The notes under the pieces: generated by a model
What the model was told of the DNA's origin: nothing
The model's input: only the letters and a program-made list of their open reading frames with translations
Databases searched by the model: none
Shown: positions 40,762-48,713 of the stretch, in pieces
Position numbering within the stretch: the first letter of the stretch is position 1
How the letters are laid out: each line of letters starts with the position of its first letter
Program-made: the position numbers and the translations under genes
Assembly: GCA_963618735.1 (NCBI GenBank)
Contig: CAVEUM010000001.1
Span: 62,001-126,000, forward strand
From: CAKUFA01 sp963618735
GTDB taxonomy: Bacteria; Bacillota; Clostridia; Christensenellales; Aristaeellaceae
Length of the DNA: 64,000 bases
Direction: 5' to 3'

Positions 40762-42725
40762 CCGACCGGGAAGCACAAATGCGTACACTGGTAGATCGGC
40801 TGAATGAGACAGCGTATGCCTATTATGTGCTGGATCAGCCGGAAATCTCCGATATGCAGTGGGACCAGCTGTACGATCAGCTTACCAGGCTGGAAAAGGA
40901 GACGGGCATTATTCTGCCGGATTCGCCTACCCATCGTGTGGGCGGCGAACCGCTGAAGGGATTTGAGCAGCATACGCATCTCCATCGCCTGTGGAGTATG
41001 GATAAGGTGCAGTCCATCGGCGCGTTGGAAGACTGGATCCGCCGCACGGAAAAGCTGGCAGGAGAAAAAAATCTCCAGTATTATGTGGAGTATAAGTTTG
41101 ACGGCCTGACACTGAACCTGACCTACAATCACGGTCAACTGATTCAGGCAGCAACCCGTGGCAATGGTGTGACGGGTGAGGCAATTCTGCCTCAGGCAAA
41201 GACCATCCGCACGGTGCCGCTGACCATTCCATACCAGGGACTGCTGGAAGTGCAGGGCGAATGCATCATGCGCCTGAGCACCCTGGAAAAGTATAATCAA
41301 ACTGCAGCGGAACCCCTGAAGAATGCCCGTAACGCAGCGGCAGGCGCCTTGCGTAATCTTGACCCCGCGGTAACGGCGGCAAGAAAGCTGGATGTGTTCT
41401 TCTACCAAATCGGTACCATCGAGGATCCGCCGTATTCCACCCAGCCGGAAATGCTGGAGTTCCTGCGGCAGAATGGCTTTCAGGTCAGCCCCTATTTGGG
41501 AACACCCCATAATCAGGCGGAAATTGAAGACTGCATCCGCGATATTGAGCAGCAGCGTCCTCATCTGGATTTCCTGATTGATGGCGTGGTGATCAAGATT
41601 GGCGATTTTGCGCTGCGTGCGCGAATGGGATTCACGGAAAAATTCCCTCGCTGGGCAGTGGCCTATAAGTTTGAAGCGGAGGAAAGTGTGACCGTTCTGC
41701 GCCGCGTGACGTGGGAGCTTGGCCGCACAGGAAAGCTGACGCCCCTGGCACATCTTGATCCCGTGGATTTCTACGGCGTCACGGTGCGCAAAGCCACGCT
41801 GAATAACTGGGGCGACATCCAGCGGAAGCGGGTGGCTATCAATGCCCCTGTGTGGATTCGCCGCTCCAACGATGTGATCCCGGAAATTATGGGACGCGTT
41901 GGGGAGGCAGAAGAAGGCGAAACGCTCATTGAGAAGCCAACCCATTGTCCAGCCTGCGGTGGGAAACTGACAGAGCGCGGAGCGCACCTGTTCTGCATGA
42001 ACCGTGTCAGCTGCCGTCCGCAGGCAGTGGCTCGGCTGGATCACTTCGCAGGACGGGATGCTATGGATATTGATGGCTTCTCGGAAAAAACGGCGGAGCA
42101 GCTCTATGACCAGAAGGGCGTGCGGGATCCTGCAGACCTGTATCACCTGACTCGTGAGGATGTGCTGTCCTTGGATGGCTTCAAGGACAGGAAAGCTGAC
42201 AATCTGCTGAACGCCTTGGAAAAAAGCAAGGACTGCGCGCTGGATGCATTCCTCTTTGCCGTTGGCATTCCGAATGTTGGCAGAAAGACTGCTCGCGATA
42301 TTGCTACAAATTTCGGCACCTTGGAAAAGGTACAGGAAGCAACCATGGAGCAGCTCGTGGCCATTCCTGATGTGGGCGATATTGTGGCGCAAAGTGTGCT
42401 GGAATTCTTCTCCTTTGAGGAAAACCGCACCATGATTGCCCGTTTGCTGAAGGCAGGCGTGAAGCCTCGAGAGATGCAGGGCAAGGCAGAAGGCGTGCTG
42501 ACCGGCAAAACGGTGGTGGTCACAGGCACGCTGCCAAATCTTTCTCGTAAGGATGCGGAAGAGCTCATTCGCCGTCATGGCGGCACGGCATCTTCCTCGG
42601 TGAGCAAAAAGACTGCTTTTGTGGTGGCAGGTGAAGCCGCCGGCAGCAAGCTGGACAAGGCAACGGCTTTGGGAATCGAGGTCATTGACGAGGCAGAGCT
42701 GATGCGCCGCGTGGGCGAAGCGTAA
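40758..42725 (+). CDS. ligA: NAD-dependent DNA ligase, divergent type
   Basis: A 655-residue ligase with Ia domain (AYAYYVLDQPEISDMQWDQL), adenylation lysine K113 in EYKFDG, OB fold, four-Cys zinc finger (CPACGGKL ... CMNRVSC), helix-hairpin-helix repeats and C-terminal BRCT (LTGKTVVVTGTLPNLSRKDA). Several usual motifs differ: LWSMDKVQS where many ligases have MLSLDNAF, and GVTGEAILPQA where GxTGEDVT is usual. The key lysine, ATRG and IDGVVIKI are kept, so it should be active. The pcrA-ligA order is the standard housekeeping one. Confidence 0.93.
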   Translation: MTDREAQMRTLVDRLNETAYAYYVLDQPEISDMQWDQLYDQLTRLEKETGIILPDSPTHRVGGEPLKGFEQHTHLHRLWSMDKVQSIGALEDWIRRTEKLAGEKNLQYYVEYKFDGLTLNLTYNHGQLIQAATRGNGVTGEAILPQAKTIRTVPLTIPYQGLLEVQGECIMRLSTLEKYNQTAAEPLKNARNAAAGALRNLDPAVTAARKLDVFFYQIGTIEDPPYSTQPEMLEFLRQNGFQVSPYLGTPHNQAEIEDCIRDIEQQRPHLDFLIDGVVIKIGDFALRARMGFTEKFPRWAVAYKFEAEESVTVLRRVTWELGRTGKLTPLAHLDPVDFYGVTVRKATLNNWGDIQRKRVAINAPVWIRRSNDVIPEIMGRVGEAEEGETLIEKPTHCPACGGKLTERGAHLFCMNRVSCRPQAVARLDHFAGRDAMDIDGFSEKTAEQLYDQKGVRDPADLYHLTREDVLSLDGFKDRKADNLLNALEKSKDCALDAFLFAVGIPNVGRKTARDIATNFGTLEKVQEATMEQLVAIPDVGDIVAQSVLEFFSFEENRTMIARLLKAGVKPREMQGKAEGVLTGKTVVVTGTLPNLSRKDAEELIRRHGGTASSSVSKKTAFVVAGEAAGSKLDKATALGIEVIDEAELMRRVGEA

Positions 42726-42772
42726 ATTGTGAACGATGTTTCTCGGAAAAACAACTATTCCATAAGAAAATG

Positions 42773-42781
42773 TGCTATAAT
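42773..42781 (+). promoter_or_regulatory. Extended -10 promoter before the thioesterase gene
   Basis: TG-C-TATAAT (42773-42781) without a good -35. It is about 60 bases before the thioesterase ATG and may drive the thioesterase-alr-M20-dppA-ldcA group. Confidence 0.45.
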
Positions 42782-42841
42782 CGTGGCGGTGGTCTTTGGA
42801 AAAGGATCGCCGCCACATTGTTTGCAAAGGATGTAGAAAAT

Positions 42842-43222
42842 ATGGAAAATATGAAGGGCACCTGGAGAACCACGGTAACGGACGATATCACGGCCAAGGC
42901 CATGGGCAGCGGTTCTCTGCCTGTGCTGGCAACCCCTGCACTGGTGGCACTGATGGAGCATGCCGCATGCGAAGCACTATCAGGCTCGCTGGATGAAGGC
43001 ATCACAACGGTTGGCACCAAAATGGATGTGGATCACGTGGCCGCAACGCCCGTTGGCATGGAAGTGTGGGCAGAAGCGACCCTGGTGAAGCAGGAAGGCC
43101 GCGGCTATTCCTTTGAAATCACGGCCTATGATGCCTGCGGCGTAATCGGCACGGCAAAGCACGAGCGTGTCAGTGTAAAGGCAGAAAAGTTTGTGGCCAA
43201 GGCAGAAGCCAAGAAGGGCTGA
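42842..43222 (+). CDS. Hot-dog thioesterase, fluoroacetyl-CoA thioesterase (FlK)-like
   Basis: A 126-residue hot-dog fold protein. The FlK-type catalytic set is visible: Thr and Glu in ATPALVALMEHAA and His in GTKMDVDHVAATPVG. Family members hydrolyse small acyl-CoA thioesters, and fluoroacetyl-CoA is only the prototype's substrate. The native role here is unknown. The start at 42842 follows AAGGAT; a second ATG nine bases on is possible. alr begins 37 bases after its stop. The C-terminal Lys-rich tail (KAEKFVAKAEAKKG) is unusual. Confidence 0.85.
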   Translation: MENMKGTWRTTVTDDITAKAMGSGSLPVLATPALVALMEHAACEALSGSLDEGITTVGTKMDVDHVAATPVGMEVWAEATLVKQEGRGYSFEITAYDACGVIGTAKHERVSVKAEKFVAKAEAKKG

Positions 43223-43259
43223 GAGGCTGTCAACAAAAAATACGGGAGCTGCTGAAACG

Positions 43260-44426
43260 ATGACAGAACCATTTCTGCACAGAACATGGATTGAAATTGA
43301 TCTGGACAAGCTGATTGCAAACTATCGCACGGCTAAAGCGCTGACCGACAGTACCGTGACGTGTGTGCTGAAGTCGAATGCCTACGGACACGGCGCGCCC
43401 CGCGTGGCACAGGCTTTGCAGGAAGATGGGTGCAAGAGCTTTGCAGTCAGCTGCCTGCGTGAGGGACTGCAATTGCGCAGGGCAGGAATTGACGGCGAAA
43501 TTCTGGTCATGGGCCTCACCGAGGAAGAGGGACTCATGGATGCCATTCAGGCGAAGCTGACCCTGACTGCGGCCTCTGCGGAGGATCTGCTGACCATTGA
43601 GCACGCTTGCGAGGCAGCAAACATGGACGCGGCGGTGCATCTGAAGGCGGACACGGGATTCCATCGGCTGGGTATCGCATGCACCGAGGAAGACGCGGAG
43701 AAAATCGCGATGACCGCAAAGAAACTGCACCATGTGCATCTGGCAGGATTATACAGCCATCTTGGCCTCATCAATCAGCAGCGGGACGAAATGCAGTATG
43801 GTCAGTTGATGAAAATCAGGGATTTATTGGAGCAAAAAGGCGTCCGCATCGATGATGTTCACCTGTGCGACAGCATCGGCCTGGTGCGTTATCCCCAGTG
43901 GCACATGAGCAGGGTGCGCGTGGGCGCCTTGCTGTTTGGCGTTCGCCCGTCACGGAGTCAGCATATGCCCTTTGAATGCTTCGAAACCTTGACCTTCCGC
44001 ACCACCGTGGCACAGGTGCACCACGTGGAGGCAGGCGAAATTGTGGGCTATGGGGATGATCAGATTCTTACCAGGCCTTCCATGATTGCTACACTGTGCG
44101 CAGGCTATGGGGACGGCTATCCGAGACACCTGTCCAACGGAAAGGGACAGGTGATCATTCGGGGCAAGCGTGCGCCGGTCATTGGGCTTGTCTGCATGGA
44201 TCAAATGATGGTGGATGTGACGGACATTCCTGACGTTGCACCTGGGGATACGGCAGAACTTCTGGGCGGCGGCATTGGCTATGGCGAAATGGCCGACTGG
44301 GCGGAAACAAACCGCAATGAGTGCCTGTCGATTCTGTCTGCACGGCCTGTGCGTGTCTACCGTCAGGGCGGACGCGTTGTGACGGTGACGGACGATCTTC
44401 TGCGTGAAAGAAGGGACTTTGCATGA
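43260..44426 (+). CDS. alr: Alanine racemase
   Basis: A 388-residue PLP enzyme that interconverts L- and D-alanine for peptidoglycan. PLP lysine K38 is in VLKSNAYGHG. The second catalytic tyrosine and loop appear in CAGYGDGYPRHLSN, and LVCMDQMMVDVTD completes the usual set. The start at 43260 has GGGAG upstream; the longer frame overlaps the thioesterase gene and is unlikely. It is first in a tight alr-M20-dppA-ldcA run with overlapping ends. Confidence 0.96.
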   Translation: MTEPFLHRTWIEIDLDKLIANYRTAKALTDSTVTCVLKSNAYGHGAPRVAQALQEDGCKSFAVSCLREGLQLRRAGIDGEILVMGLTEEEGLMDAIQAKLTLTAASAEDLLTIEHACEAANMDAAVHLKADTGFHRLGIACTEEDAEKIAMTAKKLHHVHLAGLYSHLGLINQQRDEMQYGQLMKIRDLLEQKGVRIDDVHLCDSIGLVRYPQWHMSRVRVGALLFGVRPSRSQHMPFECFETLTFRTTVAQVHHVEAGEIVGYGDDQILTRPSMIATLCAGYGDGYPRHLSNGKGQVIIRGKRAPVIGLVCMDQMMVDVTDIPDVAPGDTAELLGGGIGYGEMADWAETNRNECLSILSARPVRVYRQGGRVVTVTDDLLRERRDFA

Positions 44427-45598
44427 ATTTGGCAGCCTGGCAGGAAGAACTGAAGGATGTTATGCCTGAAGTCATCAGGATGCGGCGTGAATTGCATCAT
44501 CATCCTGAACGCAGCGGCGAGGAAGCATGGACGCAGGCTTACATTGAAGAAAAGCTGGCAGAGCTGGGGGTTGAAAGCCACCGCTTTGCTGACTGCCATG
44601 CGGTGATGGGCATCATCCGCAATGGAGACGGTCCTTGCGTGGCCATCCGCGCGGATATGGATGCGCTGCCTGTGACTGAGAAGACGGGGCTTCCCTTTGC
44701 ATCAGCACAGGAAGGCACCATGCACGCCTGCGGCCATGATGCACATATGGCACTGGCATTGGGCAGCGCCATGTGGCTTACGGCGCATAAAGACCGGTGG
44801 CATGGCACCGTGAAATATTTTTTTGAGCCGGAAGAGGAAACTGTTGGCGGCGGCAAGATGATGACCGAGCAGGGATGCATGGAAAATCCTCACGTGGATG
44901 TGATCATCGGCCAGCACATGAATCCTCACTATGAAGCAGGGAAATTCTTTGCCAAACCAGGCTTTGTCAGCGGTGCCAGTGACGAAATCCGCCTGACGGT
45001 TCGCGGCAAAAGCTGTCACGGCGCCTATCCTGAAAGCGGCGTAGACGCTATCGTCATGTCTGGCCAGATTGTATCTGCTCTGCAGACCCTGGTGAGCCGC
45101 ACCCTTTCGCCCTTTGACCCGGCAGTGGTCACCATTGGCACCATCGAAGGCGGACAGGCGAATAACATCGTCTGCGGTGAGGTGAAGATGCGGGGCACCC
45201 TGCGCACCCTGTCAGAGAAAACCCGCAAGAAGATGAAAATGCTGATCGCCCGCACGGCTGACGGCGTGGCGCAAGCACTGGGCGGCAGCTGTGAAGTGCA
45301 GATGATTCCCAGCTATGGCGCGGTGTACAATGATGATGCATACTATGCCATCGTTGAGCGTGAGGCGAAGGAGATCCTTGGTGAAAATATGCTGGTGCAT
45401 CGGGAAGCACCGAGCCTTGGCGTGGAAAGCTTTTATTACTTTGTGCGTGAGACGCCGGGCGTGTATTACGATATTGGCAGCGGCATCGGCACGGCACTGC
45501 ATACGGAAACTTTCCTGGTGGATGAGGCGTGCCTGACACCGGGTGTCGCATTGCAATGCGCGTCGGTGCTGGCACTTTTGAAGGAGGCAGAATCATGA
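44423..45598 (+). CDS. M20-family amidohydrolase (N-acyl amino acid / hippurate hydrolase type)
   Basis: A 391-residue zinc amidohydrolase: metal ligands in MHACGHDAHMALALG and the catalytic Glu in FEPEEETVGGGKMM, then the lid/dimerisation domain (SCHGAYPESGVDAIVMSG). Related enzymes remove acyl groups from amino acids. Flanked by alr and a D-aminopeptidase, it may process amidated or N-acyl amino acids or wall-derived peptides, which is an inference. It overlaps both neighbours by 4 bases (ATGA). Confidence 0.92.
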   Translation: MNLAAWQEELKDVMPEVIRMRRELHHHPERSGEEAWTQAYIEEKLAELGVESHRFADCHAVMGIIRNGDGPCVAIRADMDALPVTEKTGLPFASAQEGTMHACGHDAHMALALGSAMWLTAHKDRWHGTVKYFFEPEEETVGGGKMMTEQGCMENPHVDVIIGQHMNPHYEAGKFFAKPGFVSGASDEIRLTVRGKSCHGAYPESGVDAIVMSGQIVSALQTLVSRTLSPFDPAVVTIGTIEGGQANNIVCGEVKMRGTLRTLSEKTRKKMKMLIARTADGVAQALGGSCEVQMIPSYGAVYNDDAYYAIVEREAKEILGENMLVHREAPSLGVESFYYFVRETPGVYYDIGSGIGTALHTETFLVDEACLTPGVALQCASVLALLKEAES

Positions 45599-46392
45599 AG
45601 CTGTTTATTTCTGCAGACATTGAAGGAACCTGCGGTATTGCCGCGTGGGATGAAACGGAAAAAGATAAGGCACCCTATGCTGCCTTTGCGATGCAGATGA
45701 GCCTTGAAGTGTCTGCCGCCTGCGAAGGCGCAACGGATGGCGGAGCGGACTCCATTCTGGTGCGGGACGCTCATGATTCCGCACGGAACATTCGTCCTGG
45801 GTATCTGCCGGAAAACACCTGCCTCTTCCGCGGCTGGGGACGTGACCCTTATGCCATGATGAGCGGACTGGATGAGTCTTTCGATGGTGTTTTTTTCACG
45901 GGCTATCATTCGGGTGCCGGTTGGGCGAGCAATCCGCTGAGCCATACCATGAATCTGGATATTCATAGCCTGAAGGTGAACGGCGAAGACTGCCCGGAGC
46001 TGATGATGAACTGCCTCACAGCGGCTATGCTGGGTGTTCCCACACGCATGGTGACGGGTGACGAAGGCATTTGCAGCTGGTTCCTGCGCCATGTGCCCGG
46101 AGCATTGGCGGTGCCTGTAAACCGCGGCGTGGGCAACGGCAGCATTTCCATTCACCCGGAGAAAGCAACAAGATTGATTGAAGACACGGCGGCGGAAGCG
46201 ATGCGCTTGCCGAAAGAAAAGTGCATGTTCCCCATGCCGGACGCGTTCCACGTGGAAGTGGAATACGTGCGTCATGAGTCTGCCAAACGGGCAAGCTGGT
46301 ATCCTGGCGCAAAGCAGATGAATGACCGCACGGTGTGTTTCGACTGCACTGATTGGAATGATGCGCTCATCTTCTTCCACTTCTGCCTGTGA
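45595..46392 (+). CDS. M55 family D-aminopeptidase (DppA-like)
   Basis: A 265-residue peptidase of family M55. The N-terminal metal motif MKLFISADIEGTCGI, VRDAHDSARNI and FTGYHSGAG match DppA, a self-compartmentalising zinc D-aminopeptidase that cuts D-Ala-containing peptides. Translation starts inside the end of the M20 gene. Together with Alr and the LD-carboxypeptidase it forms a D-amino acid/muropeptide recycling group. Confidence 0.92.
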   Translation: MKLFISADIEGTCGIAAWDETEKDKAPYAAFAMQMSLEVSAACEGATDGGADSILVRDAHDSARNIRPGYLPENTCLFRGWGRDPYAMMSGLDESFDGVFFTGYHSGAGWASNPLSHTMNLDIHSLKVNGEDCPELMMNCLTAAMLGVPTRMVTGDEGICSWFLRHVPGALAVPVNRGVGNGSISIHPEKATRLIEDTAAEAMRLPKEKCMFPMPDAFHVEVEYVRHESAKRASWYPGAKQMNDRTVCFDCTDWNDALIFFHFCL

Positions 46393-46402
46393 GGTGATGA
46401 AC

Positions 46403-47320
46403 ATGGTTTTCCCCAAACCGCTATGCCCTGGGGATACGGTACGACTGATTGGCGTTGCCAGTCACATCTATGGTGAGGATATCCCAAAGGAAGTGCGAGA
46501 ACGGGCAGAAATGCTGGAGCGGCTTGGCTTTCGAGTGAAAGTTGACGAGAGCTGCTATAAGCATTACGGCTACCTTTGCGGCACGGACGAAGAGCGGGCA
46601 GAAGCCCTGATGCGTGCCTTTGATGATGATGGGGCAGATGGCGTGTGGTGCATCCGCGGCGGTTATGGCTGCCTGCGGATTCTGCCGCTGATTCGCTGGG
46701 ATGTGATTCGCGCCAATCCCAAGGCATTCATTGGGTACAGCGATATTACCACGTTGCACATTGCCATCAACCAGCGCTGCGGCCTTGGCACTTTTCATGG
46801 GCCGATGCCCGGCAATATCCCGGAAACAGCCTGGGCCAGACAAAGCCTGATGCAGGCGCTGGCTGGTACGCCGGAAAAAAGGTTGAATCCAATGGAAACG
46901 CCGGCGCTTGACGTTCTCTGCGCAGGTGTGGGGGAGGGCGAAATAACAGGCGGCAATCTGTCACTGGTTACGGCGTCCCTTGGCACGCCTGATGAAATTG
47001 ATACTCGCGGCAAGCTCCTCTTTCTGGAGGATGTGGGCGAAAAGGTCTACGCCCTTGACCGCTACCTGTATGAGCTGAAGCTGGCCGGCAAGTTCCGCGA
47101 TTGTGCGGGCGTGATTCTGGGGCAGTTCACCCATTGCCCGGCGGAAGAAGACGGCCGGGGTTTTACCTTGCAGGATGTGCTGCGGGATGTTTTCGGGGAT
47201 GAGCATGTCCCTGTCATGGCGGGCCTGGAGGCAGGTCATATTGATGAATCACTGACCATCCCGCTGGGGCGGCGGTACCGTATGAATACAGAAAAGAAAA
47301 CCATTGCTTTGGCAGAATAA
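46403..47320 (+). CDS. LD-carboxypeptidase (S66 family, LdcA type)
   Basis: A 305-residue serine peptidase that removes the terminal D-Ala from tetrapeptides of recycled murein. The nucleophile Ser is in FIGYSDITTLH, the Glu in LFLEDVGEKVYALDR and the His in AGLEAGHIDESLTIPLG: the complete S66 triad. No signal peptide, so it acts in the cytoplasm. The ATG at 46403 has GAGGTG six bases upstream; a closer ATG at 46397 overlaps that site. It is last gene of the group. Confidence 0.93.
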   Translation: MVFPKPLCPGDTVRLIGVASHIYGEDIPKEVRERAEMLERLGFRVKVDESCYKHYGYLCGTDEERAEALMRAFDDDGADGVWCIRGGYGCLRILPLIRWDVIRANPKAFIGYSDITTLHIAINQRCGLGTFHGPMPGNIPETAWARQSLMQALAGTPEKRLNPMETPALDVLCAGVGEGEITGGNLSLVTASLGTPDEIDTRGKLLFLEDVGEKVYALDRYLYELKLAGKFRDCAGVILGQFTHCPAEEDGRGFTLQDVLRDVFGDEHVPVMAGLEAGHIDESLTIPLGRRYRMNTEKKTIALAE

Positions 47321-47339
47321 TCCAGAAGACAATCCCATG

Positions 47340-47387
47340 GCGGAAAAGAATGCGCTTTGACTGCGGCATCTTTTCCGCTGCTTTATG
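47340..47387 (+). terminator. Probable terminator after the LD-carboxypeptidase gene
   Basis: GCGGAAAAG plus ATGC pairs with GCAT plus CTTTTCCGC (13 bp with one bulge), followed by a moderately T-rich stretch (TGCTTTATGTTTT). Confidence 0.55.
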
Positions 47388-47467
47388 TTTTGGGGTGCGA
47401 ATTGTTAAACAATGTACAAAGCAGGAAGGAAACATCCCACAGAGTGCATTTTTTGTGTAAAAGGGGA

Positions 47468-47496
47468 TTGCAAGAAAGCCATCTATCTTGTATAAT
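47468..47496 (+). promoter_or_regulatory. upp / V-ATPase promoter
   Basis: TTGCAA (47468-47473), 17-base spacer, perfect TATAAT (47491-47496). The leader to upp is about 165 bases and contains a terminator. Confidence 0.75.
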
Positions 47497-47501
47497 GAAA
47501 C

Positions 47502-47576
47502 ATGAGAAACATGCAGATGGGGGCGTACATCGTCATGATGCGGAACAATGCGAGTGTGAAACGACGGGGCGAATAA
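47502..47576 (+). CDS. Possible leader peptide ahead of upp (24 residues)
   Basis: ATG at 47502 opens MRNMQMGAYIVMMRNNASVK, then RRGE and a TAA that lies inside the 5' arm of the leader terminator. The first ATG is at or next to the expected transcript start, so it would be leaderless; a second ATG (47511) is also possible. The sole support is its placement, typical of attenuation peptides. It may be chance. Confidence 0.25.
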   Translation: MRNMQMGAYIVMMRNNASVKRRGE

Positions 47577-47605
47577 GGCTGTGATACAGTGCTTATTCGC
47601 TTTTT
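47569..47605 (+). terminator. Leader terminator (attenuator) upstream of upp
   Basis: GCGAATAAG pairs with CTTATTCGC, with an inner stem CTGT-GAT-ACAG, followed by TTTTT. It lies 110 bases after the promoter and 65 bases before upp, with no gene in between except a possible short peptide. This position suggests regulated premature termination. I do not see the PyrR-binding consensus. Confidence 0.75.
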
Positions 47606-47669
47606 CACAATTGCGGTTTCGTCATCGTTGCGGACAGCGTCTTCCATACTCATGGAGGAGGAAAAAACA

Positions 47670-48299
47670 ATGAGCAATGTACACGTTTTTGATCATCCCC
47701 TGATTCAGCACAAGCTGAGCATTATGCGCGACAAGAACACCGGCGTGAAGGAATTCCGCGAACTGCTGGACGAAATCGCCATGCTGATGATTTATGAAGT
47801 GACCCGTGATCTGCCTACGGAAGAAGTCGAAATTGAAACCCCTATCTGCAAGTGCAAGACCCGTATGCTGTCTGGCAAGAAGCTGGCTGTGGTGCCGATT
47901 CTGCGCGCAGGCCTCGGTATGGTGGACGGCGTGACGGCGCTGATTCCTGCCTGCAAGGTGGGTCATATTGGCCTGTACCGCGATCCTCAGACCCTGGAAC
48001 CCGTGGAGTATTATTGCAAGCTGCCTGTGGACAGCGAGAACCGTGAACTGCTGGTGGTTGACCCCATGCTGGCAACCGGCGGCAGCGCCAGCGCAGCTAT
48101 TTCTTTCATTAAAAAGCGCGGATGCCACAATATTCGTCTGGTCAATCTGATTGCTGCACCCGAGGGCATTGCACGCATTCAGAAGGATCATCCCGATGTG
48201 GATATCTACGTTGCCGGCTTGGACGATCATCTGAACGAGCACGGCTATATTGTACCTGGCTTGGGCGATGCAGGCGACCGCCTGTTTGGCACAAAATAA
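47670..48299 (+). CDS. upp: Uracil phosphoribosyltransferase
   Basis: A 209-residue pyrimidine salvage enzyme making UMP from uracil and PRPP. Motifs are ILRAGLGMVDGVTALIP and the PRPP loop VVDPMLATGGSASAAI, with the uracil-binding C-terminus YIVPGLGDAGDRLFG. The start has GGAGGAG. An attenuator lies in its leader, and the V-type ATPase operon follows after an unusual hairpin. In other Firmicutes upp precedes the F-type ATPase operon, so this is a parallel arrangement with the V-type enzyme. Confidence 0.97.
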   Translation: MSNVHVFDHPLIQHKLSIMRDKNTGVKEFRELLDEIAMLMIYEVTRDLPTEEVEIETPICKCKTRMLSGKKLAVVPILRAGLGMVDGVTALIPACKVGHIGLYRDPQTLEPVEYYCKLPVDSENRELLVVDPMLATGGSASAAISFIKKRGCHNIRLVNLIAAPEGIARIQKDHPDVDIYVAGLDDHLNEHGYIVPGLGDAGDRLFGTK

Positions 48300-48313
48300 C
48301 GCAGGGGACAAGC

Positions 48314-48356
48314 GGATTCACCGCGTCAGAGGTAGCGGTGCCGGCGCGGTGAATCC
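48314..48356 (+). promoter_or_regulatory. 12-bp stem-loop without T-tract between upp and the V-ATPase operon
   Basis: GGATTCACCGCG pairs perfectly with CGCGGTGAATCC around a 19-base loop that itself can pair partly. No T-run follows, so it is not a standard terminator. It may separate or stabilise the upp and ATPase parts of one transcript. I see no promoter between it and 48390. Confidence 0.5.
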
Positions 48357-48389
48357 CAAACCATCCCCAACGGAAAGGTGGTGATTGGT

Positions 48390-48713
48390 TTGTCGCTGGA
48401 GGTGTTGAGTCAAATCCGTGAGGCCGAGGAAAAGGCGGAAAACATCAGGCAGGATGCACAGCGTGAAGCACGGGAGATCATCAAATCCGTGGAGTCTGCA
48501 TGCGCGTCTGCTGAGCGTTCCGCCGCCGTGGATCATCGCGGCATGTATCAGCAGATGATGGAGGGAAAGCGTCAGGAAGTGATGCTGCACCTGAAGGAAA
48601 ATCGCGAGGCTGCTGATGCAAAGGTCTCTTCCGAAATGAAGCAGGCTGAAAAACGGCTGGATCAGGCGGCAAGTCTGATCTTCGAAAGGGTCGTGAAGCA
48701 TGGCAATTGTTGA
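48390..48713 (+). CDS. V-type ATPase peripheral stalk subunit G/H (NtpF-like)
   Basis: A 107-residue, almost fully helical protein with heptad-like charged pattern (SQIREAEEKAENIRQDAQRE), matching the coiled-coil stalk subunit that pairs with subunit E. I start at TTG 48390, giving the family-like MSLEVLSQIREAEEKAE, with GGTGG upstream; GTGs at 48378/48381 touch the site. It is first gene of the G-I-K-E-C-F-A-B-D operon and overlaps subunit I by 14 bases. Confidence 0.8.
   Translation: MSLEVLSQIREAEEKAENIRQDAQREAREIIKSVESACASAERSAAVDHRGMYQQMMEGKRQEVMLHLKENREAADAKVSSEMKQAEKRLDQAASLIFERVVKHGNC

Noticed and set aside
40698..42827. 709-residue antisense frame opposite ligA
   Set aside because: Shadow of ligA, with no start signals and no recognisable domain.
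47497..47610. PyrR-binding attenuator or known riboswitch in the upp leader
   Set aside because: The terminator is clear, but I could not find the PyrR loop consensus or a purine/preQ1-like core, so the controlling factor is left unnamed.
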